From: JAILLW01 sp045640525
GTDB lineage: Bacteria > Bacillota > Clostridia > Lachnospirales > Lachnospiraceae
Direction of reading: 5' to 3'
DNA: 64,000 bases
Assembly (NCBI GenBank): GCA_045640525.1
Contig: JAZUFE010000027.1
Coordinates: 13,078-77,077, forward strand
Shown: piece by piece, positions 43,305 to 51,987 of the stretch
Layout of the letters: each line of letters opens with the position of its first letter
How positions within the stretch are numbered: position 1 is the stretch's first letter
Translations under genes and position numbers: made by a program
Notes under the pieces: model-generated
Told to the model about the DNA's origin: nothing
The model's database searches: none
Seen by the model: only the letters and a program-made list of their open reading frames with translations

Positions 43305-43386
43305 GTCACCGGGGGAGCCGTTTTCGGCTGAGAGTGCTTCAGGGCAGACCCCTATTACCTGATCCGGATTATACCGGCGTAGGAAA
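43305..43386 (+). promoter_or_regulatory. TPP (thi-box) riboswitch
   Basis: CGGGGGAGCC, GGCTGAGAG, GACCCC...ACCTGATCCGGATTATACCGG and GCGTAGGAA appear in the order of the thi-box aptamer. It ends 11 nt before the ATG, so the AAAGGAG ribosome site overlaps the closing stem; control by translation start is likely. Confidence 0.95.
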
Positions 43387-43396
43387 GGAGATTATC

Positions 43397-43927
43397 ATGA
43401 ATTCATTTAGTAATGCCAAAAAAATCTGTATCTGTGCCGCGCTTATCGCTGTTTCTTTCATCACTTCAAACATCAAGATTCTTGACATGCCGTTCGGCGG
43501 AGCCGTAACGCTCTGCAGTATGCTGTTTATCTCATTGGTCGGATTTTATTACGGCCCTGTTTGGGGAATTAGCGCTGCAATTGTATTCGGAGCCATTCAG
43601 TTTATTACCAATCCGTTTTTCTTAAGTCTGCCGCAATTTATGTGTGATTATATTCTCGCATTCGGTTCATTGGGATTGTCCGGATTCTTTCATAATCAAA
43701 AACACGGATTACCGATCGGATATATTGTCGGCGTATTTGGCAGATTTGTATTCTGTTTTCTTTCGGGTGTACTCTTCTTCGCCGCATACACTCCCAAAAA
43801 CATGCTGGCTCCTGTTTATTCGCTTTTATACAACGGAGGATACATAGGTGTTGAAGCAATCATTACCGTAATTCTTATTTCACTTCCGCCGATCAAAAAG
43901 GCCATAACCAAAGTCAAATATCTTTAG
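43397..43927 (+). CDS. thiT: thiamine transporter ThiT (ECF S-component)
   Basis: 176 aa with six hydrophobic spans. GGAVTLCSMLFISLVGFYYG and NPFFLSLPQFMCDYILAFG match the ThiT pattern. It binds thiamine and works with a shared ECF energising module encoded elsewhere. The TPP riboswitch confirms the thiamine link. The start at 43397 has AAAGGAG; the frame to 43133 runs back through the riboswitch and is not used. It overlaps the convergent malQ end by 14 nt. Confidence 0.94.
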   Translation: MNSFSNAKKICICAALIAVSFITSNIKILDMPFGGAVTLCSMLFISLVGFYYGPVWGISAAIVFGAIQFITNPFFLSLPQFMCDYILAFGSLGLSGFFHNQKHGLPIGYIVGVFGRFVFCFLSGVLFFAAYTPKNMLAPVYSLLYNGGYIGVEAIITVILISLPPIKKAITKVKYL

Positions 43928-45425
43928 AAGGCATACGATGGTACACCTGTGCCAATTCCTTCATTTTCAAAGCCAGTTCGCTGTTCAACATTCCGGGAAC
44001 CATTCGCCATTTCCAATTGTTTCCGATTGTTGACGGCGTGTTGATTTTCGCTTCATTGCCAAGTCCCAGGTAATCCTGCATGGGGAAAACAGCAGTATCT
44101 GCAACCGATGCCATACCGCAACGGATATAGTTCCATGCAACATCCTTATTTCCCTTAAAATTCATATATTTTCTGATGTATTCGCGATCACACGGTTTGA
44201 GAATTTTGGTAAACCAGGCTGTGATTGTATCATTATCATGGGTTCCCGTGTACACAACTATATTTTTATCATAGGTATACGGCGTATGCTCCGAATCCTC
44301 CTTCGGGTCAAATCCGTACGTCATGATTTTCATTCCGGGATAACCGCATTTTTTGATAAGGCGCCTTACCGAAGGTGTGATAAAGCCCAAATCCTCCGCG
44401 ATTATCGGCTTATCACCCAATTGTTCCTTGACGGTGCGGAACAAATCATATCCCGGGCCCTTAACCCATTTACCGCCTTTGGCATTCTTATCACCGTACG
44501 GAATACTGTAGTATTCATCAAAACCTCTAAAATGATCCACACGCACTATATCATAGAGTTCAAAGCTCTTCTTAAATCTCTCAATCCACCACGCATATCC
44601 GGTTTTCTTATTATATTCCCAATCATACAGCGGATTCCCCCACAATTGACCGTCTGCACTAAAATAGTCCGGAGGACAACCTGCAACGCGGGTTGGGCAA
44701 CCTTTTGCGTCAAGTTGAAACAGCTTGGGATCGGCCCACGTATCCGCACTATCCATTGAAACATAAATCGGTATGTCACCGATTATCTTAATTCCCTTGG
44801 AATTGGCATATTTTTTAAGCTTTGCCCACTGCTCATAAAACAAAAACTGAAGAAATTTATGAAATTCAATACTATCGCTGCATTTTTGAGTCCACTTTGC
44901 AAGTGCATCCTTCTTGCGGAGCTTGATATCATCTTCCCATTCAAGATAACTTACAAGATTATGAGCCTCTTTGATTGCCATATAGGCTGCATAATTATTC
45001 AGCCATTTGGCATTCTTTTTGACGAACTTAAGATATTGCGAATCATTAAGAATGTTGCTCTTTTTAAATGCCTTGTGTAAAACCTTGTATCTGTTTTTGA
45101 ACACAATTGAATAATCAACATAATCGCTTCCGTTGGCGCAATCAGTCTGTCCCCAGTCAACTGTGTCACAATCCTTGCGGTTAATCCATCCCTTTGCTAT
45201 TAAATCTTCCAAATCTATGAAATAAGGGTTTCCGGCGAACGTGGAAAACGACTGATACGGCGAATCTCCGTAGCTTGTCGGTCCAAGCGGTAATATTTGC
45301 CAATATGTCTGACCTGCCTCCTGCAAGAAATCTACAAAGTCATATGCCTCTTTCGAAAAGCAACCTATACCATATTTACTTGGTAAACTGAATATCGGAA
45401 GTAAAACTCCGCACGCTCTTTCCAT
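43914..45425 (-). CDS. malQ: 4-alpha-glucanotransferase (amylomaltase, GH77)
   Basis: 503 aa. IFSLPSKYGIG and WQILPLGPTSYGDSPYQSFS at the N-terminus; the nucleophile Asp in VRVDHFRGF, the acid Glu in IAEDLGFIT and the third Asp in GTHDNDT. It reshuffles maltodextrins in glycogen or starch use. It follows the DltD/AlgJ-like gene by 15 nt on the same strand. Confidence 0.97.
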   Translation of the reverse strand: MERACGVLLPIFSLPSKYGIGCFSKEAYDFVDFLQEAGQTYWQILPLGPTSYGDSPYQSFSTFAGNPYFIDLEDLIAKGWINRKDCDTVDWGQTDCANGSDYVDYSIVFKNRYKVLHKAFKKSNILNDSQYLKFVKKNAKWLNNYAAYMAIKEAHNLVSYLEWEDDIKLRKKDALAKWTQKCSDSIEFHKFLQFLFYEQWAKLKKYANSKGIKIIGDIPIYVSMDSADTWADPKLFQLDAKGCPTRVAGCPPDYFSADGQLWGNPLYDWEYNKKTGYAWWIERFKKSFELYDIVRVDHFRGFDEYYSIPYGDKNAKGGKWVKGPGYDLFRTVKEQLGDKPIIAEDLGFITPSVRRLIKKCGYPGMKIMTYGFDPKEDSEHTPYTYDKNIVVYTGTHDNDTITAWFTKILKPCDREYIRKYMNFKGNKDVAWNYIRCGMASVADTAVFPMQDYLGLGNEAKINTPSTIGNNWKWRMVPGMLNSELALKMKELAQVYHRMPSKDI

Positions 45426-45440
45426 ATGACATATCCCCCT

Positions 45441-46580
45441 TTATCTTTGTGCAAACACCCCGTTCGCGCTATCACTCATAATCTTTTCGACAGCTGTCTT
45501 ACTGTCTTCTTGATATAATTCATATGCCTTTTGATAGTCCTCATACTCTGCTTCGCCTCTGTGGTCGGGAAGCGAGTATTCTTTCAATAAAGATATCAGA
45601 TACTCCGTGCATTTTTGTGAACCTTTAAAATTCACATGTCCGCCGTAATCATAATAATCCGTTTTAAAATCAATTCCTATTTCATCGTACTTCTCATTCA
45701 TGTTGACAAAGGTGTATCCGCTGTCGGAAACGATTCTCTTCAGATAGTTAAACATCTCCATCTGATTGTCGGTCATCTGATAAGGAGATACGATAAACAA
45801 TGCATTCAGTCCGTTATCTTTAAGATATGTGAGCAATTCATTCAATCTTTCTTCCTGTTCTGTCGGAATGGGAATCTCTTCCTTGCTCTTGGACATTTCA
45901 TACAACTTCGCTATCTCGTCATCTTCAAGCGGTCCCACTTCATCACGTATAACAAATCCCTTTCTTGGATTGTCTTTGCAATATACGATATCTTTCCACT
46001 GTGACGGGAGAGCCAGCGTCTTCCAATTTGAATGGTATTTAAATATATCAAAGTAATATGTATATCTTTCCTCGTAAGAATCTTTAGGCTGATCGACATT
46101 CTCGGGATCGTTCATCCTGTCTTCCATTTCTCTTTTAGAAGGTATCAGTCGGTTAATTGTTTCGATTCTGTTGAAGGAGTACTTCATGTTATCGGTTACG
46201 CCCCTTGCAAAAGCCATATTTTCATACATTCTGCCTTCTTCGAAAGTAAACATACGCATTTCGATAACATAGAGCTTAGGGTTCTGAGATTTCTGTGCCT
46301 CCTTCATCAGGGGAATTATCGCCTTGGGCCTTTGAACATTCGAAGACAAAGGGTATGCACTTATTCCTGTCTTTCCGTAAATAAGCGCAGAAGCATAGAA
46401 CGGATATACCGGGCTTGAGCCTATCATAACAACATCAACCGTATCATTGTTCTGAGCATAAAATCCGCTGAAAATGTCCTTGATATCACCGTTGGTACGC
46501 AAAACATAAGTCAGCAAAGCCAGGGCAACCAAAAATATTAAGTTAAACGATACCATGCTTAATACTTGTTTTTTGTTCAT
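45441..46580 (-). CDS. DltD/AlgJ-like membrane-anchored SGNH-fold protein
   Basis: 379 aa. Signal-anchor ~6-27, then an extracytoplasmic domain. The first block MIGSSPVYPFYAS places a Ser in the GDS-like position, LYVIEMRMF marks a core strand, and YYDYGGHVNFKG gives the Asp/His pair near residue 323. This is the partner type that works with MBOAT proteins in D-alanylation (DltD) or polysaccharide acetylation (AlgJ/AlgX). It directly follows the MBOAT gene (no gap). Confidence 0.78.
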   Translation of the reverse strand: MNKKQVLSMVSFNLIFLVALALLTYVLRTNGDIKDIFSGFYAQNNDTVDVVMIGSSPVYPFYASALIYGKTGISAYPLSSNVQRPKAIIPLMKEAQKSQNPKLYVIEMRMFTFEEGRMYENMAFARGVTDNMKYSFNRIETINRLIPSKREMEDRMNDPENVDQPKDSYEERYTYYFDIFKYHSNWKTLALPSQWKDIVYCKDNPRKGFVIRDEVGPLEDDEIAKLYEMSKSKEEIPIPTEQEERLNELLTYLKDNGLNALFIVSPYQMTDNQMEMFNYLKRIVSDSGYTFVNMNEKYDEIGIDFKTDYYDYGGHVNFKGSQKCTEYLISLLKEYSLPDHRGEAEYEDYQKAYELYQEDSKTAVEKIMSDSANGVFAQR

Positions 46581-48104
46581 TTAAAAACCTTGATATATAA
46601 ATTCCGAAGCCGAAAAACCGGGGCCGTAATATCCGAGTAAAATTGTATAGAACAGCAGTGCATACCATATAAGCCACCTTATGGGAAGCTTTCGGGATGC
46701 TATTCTTTCTCTGACAGAGCCTTTGGTGCTCATTACGGAAACCACTGTCATGACACCGAGTGAAACAATCATAATCACAAATTCTATCCAATCAAGTCCC
46801 ATACTAAAAAGTTGTGATGTGAACAATTCCTTGACATTACCCAATGCAAACGTATTTTTGATAAGCAGGCAGGCATCCGAAAAAGAATTGGCTCTGAAAA
46901 ACACAAATCCGATACAAGCCAACGTAAAAGTCCTTACGATACGAAGCACATCTAGCCATTTGCTTTGGGGATTGATATGAATTTTGGTAAGAAGCTTGGT
47001 TACCGGTTCCATTAAAACCTCTCCGAGCACTATATACAACCAATGCAACATTCCCGAGCCGATTACATACTTCCAATCTCCGCCATGCCATATTCCGACA
47101 GTAAACCACAGAATAAACATTGCGATAAACGTAGTCAGCATTTTCCCTGTTTTTTTACCAAACCTGTTCTTCATTCTCTTTTGAAGACTGCCAAACCCTT
47201 TAGTTCTCAAAAGAGGATAAAAAACATACTCCTTCATCCAAACTCCCAACGTAATATGCCAACGTCTCCAGTATTCCGAAATTGTCTTGGCAAAGAACGG
47301 AGTATCGAAATTTTCCGGAAGTATAAGGTCGAACATCTGACTTATTCCTATGACAATATCCATGCAGCCCGAGAAATTGGTATAGAGGGTAAATGCATAG
47401 CAAACTGTTGCAAGAATAACCCATATTCCATAGTAAGAAGACGGATTGTTATATACCGTATCCGCTATCAGCTTGGTACGTTCGGAAATTACAATAGTTT
47501 TGAAAAATCCCCACAGTATCCTCTGTGCACCGAATGTAAGATTATGATAATTAACATAATGAGGTTTGAAAAACTGCTCCCCATCCTCTCGATACTTCAT
47601 AATAGGTCCCGAAAGAATCGGTGCAAAATACATTCCGAATGTAAGAAATTTGAAATAATTGGTCTGAACAGGGGATATCCGATTATAAACATCAATCACA
47701 TATCCCAATATTGTAAAGGTATAGAAAGATATACCCAAGGGAACGAGGAATGATGTCGTCGGCAGAATACTCTCTTTTCCAAAGCACTCCCCTATCGCAT
47801 TCACCGTATTGGAAATAAAATTGACATACTTTAGAACAAACAAAGTGCCTATCAGCAGGGCTACCGTCAGCGTCAGGTACAATTTAGGCTTTTGGAACTT
47901 GGAAACAGCATATGCACCGCCCCATGCCACAAGGCATCCCAATATAGGATAAGCAATCAGCACTCCGTTTCCGCTTAGCAGATAATAGGAAATACCTGCC
48001 AAAAGCAGCACGCACCACTGTATCTTTTTGGGTACAACATAATAAAGCAGTAATACCCCTGCCAAAAAACACAGAAAATAAAAAGATGTAACCGTAACTC
48101 CCAC
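46581..48104 (-). CDS. MBOAT family O-acyltransferase (DltB/AlgI-like)
   Basis: About 507 aa with roughly 11-12 membrane spans. PLGISFYTFTILGYVIDVYN, FWRRWHIT-like SEYWRRWHITLGVWMKEYVF and the catalytic His in VGIWHGGDW are diagnostic. No ATG fits before the first span: a GTG at 48104 has AGGG nine nt upstream, and a TTG at 48110 is too close, so the start is tentative. It moves acyl groups across the membrane, probably from the ACP encoded just upstream, to an envelope polymer. Confidence 0.92.
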   Translation of the reverse strand: MGVTVTSFYFLCFLAGVLLLYYVVPKKIQWCVLLLAGISYYLLSGNGVLIAYPILGCLVAWGGAYAVSKFQKPKLYLTLTVALLIGTLFVLKYVNFISNTVNAIGECFGKESILPTTSFLVPLGISFYTFTILGYVIDVYNRISPVQTNYFKFLTFGMYFAPILSGPIMKYREDGEQFFKPHYVNYHNLTFGAQRILWGFFKTIVISERTKLIADTVYNNPSSYYGIWVILATVCYAFTLYTNFSGCMDIVIGISQMFDLILPENFDTPFFAKTISEYWRRWHITLGVWMKEYVFYPLLRTKGFGSLQKRMKNRFGKKTGKMLTTFIAMFILWFTVGIWHGGDWKYVIGSGMLHWLYIVLGEVLMEPVTKLLTKIHINPQSKWLDVLRIVRTFTLACIGFVFFRANSFSDACLLIKNTFALGNVKELFTSQLFSMGLDWIEFVIMIVSLGVMTVVSVMSTKGSVRERIASRKLPIRWLIWYALLFYTILLGYYGPGFSASEFIYQGF

Positions 48105-48124
48105 CAGCAACTTCCCTTCGCAGA

Positions 48125-48367
48125 TTAGTTAATCTGGCTTGAAATAATGTCAACCATCTCGCCGACATTTTTCATTGTAACAACCTGACCCATTGTAAAC
48201 TTCATTCCAAACTGCTGCTCAATTCCGGCAATCAGATTAATGTGTTCCAATGAATCCCAATCCTCAATATCATCTGAGGTTGTCGAATCCGTTACAACTA
48301 TACTGTCATCATCAAAAACGTCTCTGAACACCTCATTAACATCTGCAAATATCTCTTCACGTGTCAT
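48125..48367 (-). CDS. acyl carrier protein (DltC-like)
   Basis: 80 aa four-helix acidic protein; S39 in DWDSLEHINL is the phosphopantetheine site. GGAGGAGCAG precedes the ATG. It stands 20 nt before the MBOAT gene, the arrangement of dltC-dltB, although no DltA-type ligase is seen in the window. It differs from the fatty-acid AcpP in context. Confidence 0.92.
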   Translation of the reverse strand: MTREEIFADVNEVFRDVFDDDSIVVTDSTTSDDIEDWDSLEHINLIAGIEQQFGMKFTMGQVVTMKNVGEMVDIISSQIN

Positions 48368-48447
48368 CTAGATTTCTGCTCCTCCAAAATCATTAAAAAT
48401 AATCATAGTCAAAACACATTATGGATTATACACAATATACGCAAAAA

Positions 48448-51400
48448 TTAAAACCTTTTAACCACTTCTGTTCCTAAGTTAAATGAGTAAAGTATACTCT
48501 CTTTAACTTTCATTCCGGTTATTCGCTCTATTGCTTCCTCATAATACTTAAGCTGAATCCTGTATCTATTCATAAGTTCATCGCCGGAACCTACCACATC
48601 GGTTTTGTAATCTACCAAAACAATATCCCCGTCTTCTTGAAAGAATGCATCTATAATACCTTGAAGAAGAACTGTTTTGGTATCGGGATACCTTTCATTG
48701 ATTCTGTCGGCACCTATTCCCAAAACAAACGGCTGCTCTCTCTTAAGCGTTCCTTCGCTTTGCGCTTTCGCCATTCTTTTAGCCAGTCCGCTGTTCATAA
48801 ATTCCTCTATTTTTCTTTTGGGAACAGCTTGTATCTGTCTTAAGGATATCAGGTGTTTCTCAAGCATTTTGTTAAATTGTGATTCAATATCCTTTTCGCC
48901 AAAATCCAGCAATTCCATAACTTTATGATACGCTGTTCCTCTGTCAGTTCCGGATATTCCATCACATTCCGTCTTAACAAATCCCGGTTCATAAGGTAGG
49001 CTTATCCGCTCTTTAAACAAAGATTCGGAAAATTCCGTATCCAAATATGCTTTCTTTAATTCGGAAACGCTGGTCTTGGTAACCAACCCCTCAAGATTTG
49101 AAAACCTGTAGGTTCTGTTCATCCTCTCATTCAGTTTTCGATACAATTCATCAGATTCCGAAACAGTGCGAACCTTTGCCATAAACTCCTCTTTAAGTTC
49201 CATGCCGCTAAGATTGTCATCCAATCGAGCAACTTCCTCAGATTCGGCTCCGCGATACTCAGCATTCGGGTATAAGGGTCTTAGCATATCCAAGTATGAT
49301 GCCGATGACAAAATGTCATAGTATGACATTGCACCGTCAAGCACCGGTTCCGGAGTTTTTACCGTTCCTGTAATTATCAGTTTTTCTTTGGCTCTGGTAA
49401 GCGCCACATACAAGACCCTGAGTTCTTCGCTTATCATATCCTGTTTGATTTTAAGATTAATCACCTTTTGCCTTAATGAGGTAACCTTGGTCCTTTTGGA
49501 AGGATTAATGCATCCGGCACCTATTCCGAAATCCATGTCAATTGTCAAAGCACCTTTGGTATCCGAATTGTTAAACTGTTTATGGACACCTGCCAATATT
49601 GTAACCGGGAACTCCAATCCTTTCGACTTATGAATAGTCATCACACGCACAACATCGGCATTCTCATCCAAAATATCCGCTTCACCTATAAGGGATTCAA
49701 CCTTTTGGACCTCTTTGACATATCTTACAAAATGAAATAACCCCTTGTAACTTGTATTCTCATAATCGCCCGCATACGAAATCAGCATTTTGACATTTGC
49801 TCTGCGCTGGTTACCTCCCGCCATAGCCGATACATACTCAAGATATCCCGTCTCTTCCGTAAGACTTGTAAGCAGTTCCCTTATCGGAGTATATACCGCT
49901 TTCTTTCTGTATTTTTGAAGCAATTCGATAAACTCCCGGGCTTTGGCATTAGAATCTGCGGCCATACATACACTGTCATACAGACAATCCGCGGCATAAT
50001 CCACTTTGAGTGCAGCTATTTCAGCATCTTCGAATTTACCGAAGAACGAGTGCAGTGCTCCATACATAGGAATATCCTGCCTTGGATTATCCATTATTTT
50101 GAGAAACTGTACCACCTGCTGTATTTCGGTTGTAGAGTAAAATCCGACATTGGTATTCATGAAAAGAGGAATCCCTTCACGAGTAAACACTTCTTTAATG
50201 CACCCTGCCACGTCTGTCATGGATCGCACAAGAATTACCGTATCCTTATATCGTAACGGTCGCAATTTTTTAGTCTCGCTGTCTGTTACCAGTTGATGCT
50301 TCATCAAATACTTAATCTGATTTGCAATAAGATTTGCTTCTTGTAATTTGTCATCATTACTATCGTTATTTTTAACCGAAAAATATAACTCTGTTCGGCT
50401 CAAATCATCCAATCCCGCATCCTTATATTGTGGATAATCAGCACCCAATACCAAACGTGCGTCATCATTATAGTCGATACCACCCAAGGACGGCTTCATA
50501 ATTTGACTAAATAAGTCATTAACTGTATTTACAACGCTTTCGCGACTTCTGAAATTCATTTTCAAATTGATTCGCACACAATTTGACTCATCTTGACCGC
50601 ATAAGTCATCGCTGCAATAACTGTTGTATTTATCAATGAACAGCTGAGGATTTGCCAAGCGGAATTTATAGATGCTCTGCTTCACATCACCCACCATGAA
50701 TCTGTTAAATCTGCCCTGTTTTTCAGAGCAAACACACTCCATTAATAACTCCTGTACTCTATTACAGTCCTGATATTCGTCCATCAGAATTTCAGCATAT
50801 TCGTTTTGATATTCCAATGCTGTTTCCGACAAAATCGGATGCCCGTCATCACCTTCAGCACAAAGAATATTCAGTGCATAATGTTCCATATCATTAAAAC
50901 TGATAACACCCTTACTTCTTCTTTGCGCCTCATATGCCGCAGTAAACTCTTTGACCAAAGCTATTAATGCCCCAATATACGGGCGAATTGCGTTAATCTT
51001 TTCAACTTCGTCTTTTAAGTCGCAATAGTAAAACGAGCTTAAAGAAAATGAACCGTTTCCTTTAACCATTGCCTTATATACTTCTCTTTTTTTCTTAAAC
51101 TCCTCCTTCAGGGCTTCGTCTGTGTCTTCACCTGTTTTGGGAGGCAGCTTGGCCCACTTCAGATTATCCATATACTCCTTGATTTCTTCATACGTAGAGC
51201 AGGCAATAAGATTTTTGATGTTTTGGGCATCAGACTCCACTGTTGTAAGATATGCCGCCGGTCCATACGGTTTTTGAGCAATACCCCTCGCCTCATCAAT
51301 CTTCAAAAGCGCATCTTCGGTAATCAAATCGAAATAATGCCTTAGAAATCGCATCCAATTTCGATTTTCCAGTTCTCCGGTATTCGAAATATCAAATTCT

Positions 51401-51987
51401 GTCAGGCACTCATTCAAAAAGGTATCCGGCCATGGATATCCTTGTGAAAAATTGTAAAGTTTAAGCACATATTCTCTTAATTCGCGATCGGAATTGACCT
51501 TACAAAAATACTCAATCAGTTCAGAAAAGTTCGCATCAAAGCGATAGTGTTCTTCAAAAAGCTCGTTAAGTACATCCTCCTGCATCAAAGTAAGTTCTGT
51601 TTCATCAGCGACTCTGAAGGAAGGATCCAAACCTATCCGATTAAAATTATTTCTTATAATGTTCAGGCAAAAGCTGTGAATCGTGGATATTTGCGCCTTG
51701 TAAAGAAGGGATGACTGTTTTTGGAGGTGTTCATCCGAAGGATTTTCACTCAATTTTGCATCCAAAGCCTGTGCTATCTTATCTTTCATTGAAGCTGCCG
51801 CTGCCTCGGTAAAGGTAACCACCAAAAGCTTATCAATATCAATCGGATTATTTGCATCCGTAATCATTTGGATTATGCGCTCAACAAGAACTGCCGTCTT
51901 GCCCGAGCCGGCGGCAGCCGAAACCAATACATTCTTATTTCGTGTATCAATTACTTTTTGTTGATCTGCGGTAAATTCAATCCCCAT
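48448..51987 (-). CDS. addA: AddA helicase-nuclease
   Basis: 1179 aa from the ATG at 51987, which overlaps the addB stop by 11 nt and has GAGGAGAA upstream. UvrD-type helicase: Walker A AAAGSGKTAV (~24-33), Walker B LMDEYQDC near residue 405, TIHKSKGLEFPVTI. C-terminal RecB-like nuclease with GIIDAFFQEDGDIVLVDYKTD split over ~1105-1130, containing the catalytic Asp-Tyr-Lys. With AddB it resects DNA ends for recombination. Confidence 0.97.
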   Translation of the reverse strand: MGIEFTADQQKVIDTRNKNVLVSAAAGSGKTAVLVERIIQMITDANNPIDIDKLLVVTFTEAAAASMKDKIAQALDAKLSENPSDEHLQKQSSLLYKAQISTIHSFCLNIIRNNFNRIGLDPSFRVADETELTLMQEDVLNELFEEHYRFDANFSELIEYFCKVNSDRELREYVLKLYNFSQGYPWPDTFLNECLTEFDISNTGELENRNWMRFLRHYFDLITEDALLKIDEARGIAQKPYGPAAYLTTVESDAQNIKNLIACSTYEEIKEYMDNLKWAKLPPKTGEDTDEALKEEFKKKREVYKAMVKGNGSFSLSSFYYCDLKDEVEKINAIRPYIGALIALVKEFTAAYEAQRRSKGVISFNDMEHYALNILCAEGDDGHPILSETALEYQNEYAEILMDEYQDCNRVQELLMECVCSEKQGRFNRFMVGDVKQSIYKFRLANPQLFIDKYNSYCSDDLCGQDESNCVRINLKMNFRSRESVVNTVNDLFSQIMKPSLGGIDYNDDARLVLGADYPQYKDAGLDDLSRTELYFSVKNNDSNDDKLQEANLIANQIKYLMKHQLVTDSETKKLRPLRYKDTVILVRSMTDVAGCIKEVFTREGIPLFMNTNVGFYSTTEIQQVVQFLKIMDNPRQDIPMYGALHSFFGKFEDAEIAALKVDYAADCLYDSVCMAADSNAKAREFIELLQKYRKKAVYTPIRELLTSLTEETGYLEYVSAMAGGNQRRANVKMLISYAGDYENTSYKGLFHFVRYVKEVQKVESLIGEADILDENADVVRVMTIHKSKGLEFPVTILAGVHKQFNNSDTKGALTIDMDFGIGAGCINPSKRTKVTSLRQKVINLKIKQDMISEELRVLYVALTRAKEKLIITGTVKTPEPVLDGAMSYYDILSSASYLDMLRPLYPNAEYRGAESEEVARLDDNLSGMELKEEFMAKVRTVSESDELYRKLNERMNRTYRFSNLEGLVTKTSVSELKKAYLDTEFSESLFKERISLPYEPGFVKTECDGISGTDRGTAYHKVMELLDFGEKDIESQFNKMLEKHLISLRQIQAVPKRKIEEFMNSGLAKRMAKAQSEGTLKREQPFVLGIGADRINERYPDTKTVLLQGIIDAFFQEDGDIVLVDYKTDVVGSGDELMNRYRIQLKYYEEAIERITGMKVKESILYSFNLGTEVVKRF

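Noticed and set aside
43133..43396. N-terminal extension of thiT
   Set aside because: The open frame runs back through the promoter and the TPP riboswitch; the ATG at 43397 with AAAGGAG is the real start.
48368..48447. Promoter for the ACP-MBOAT operon
   Set aside because: A TATAAT is present on the - strand, but the matching -35 position reads TTTTAA, too weak to list as a feature.
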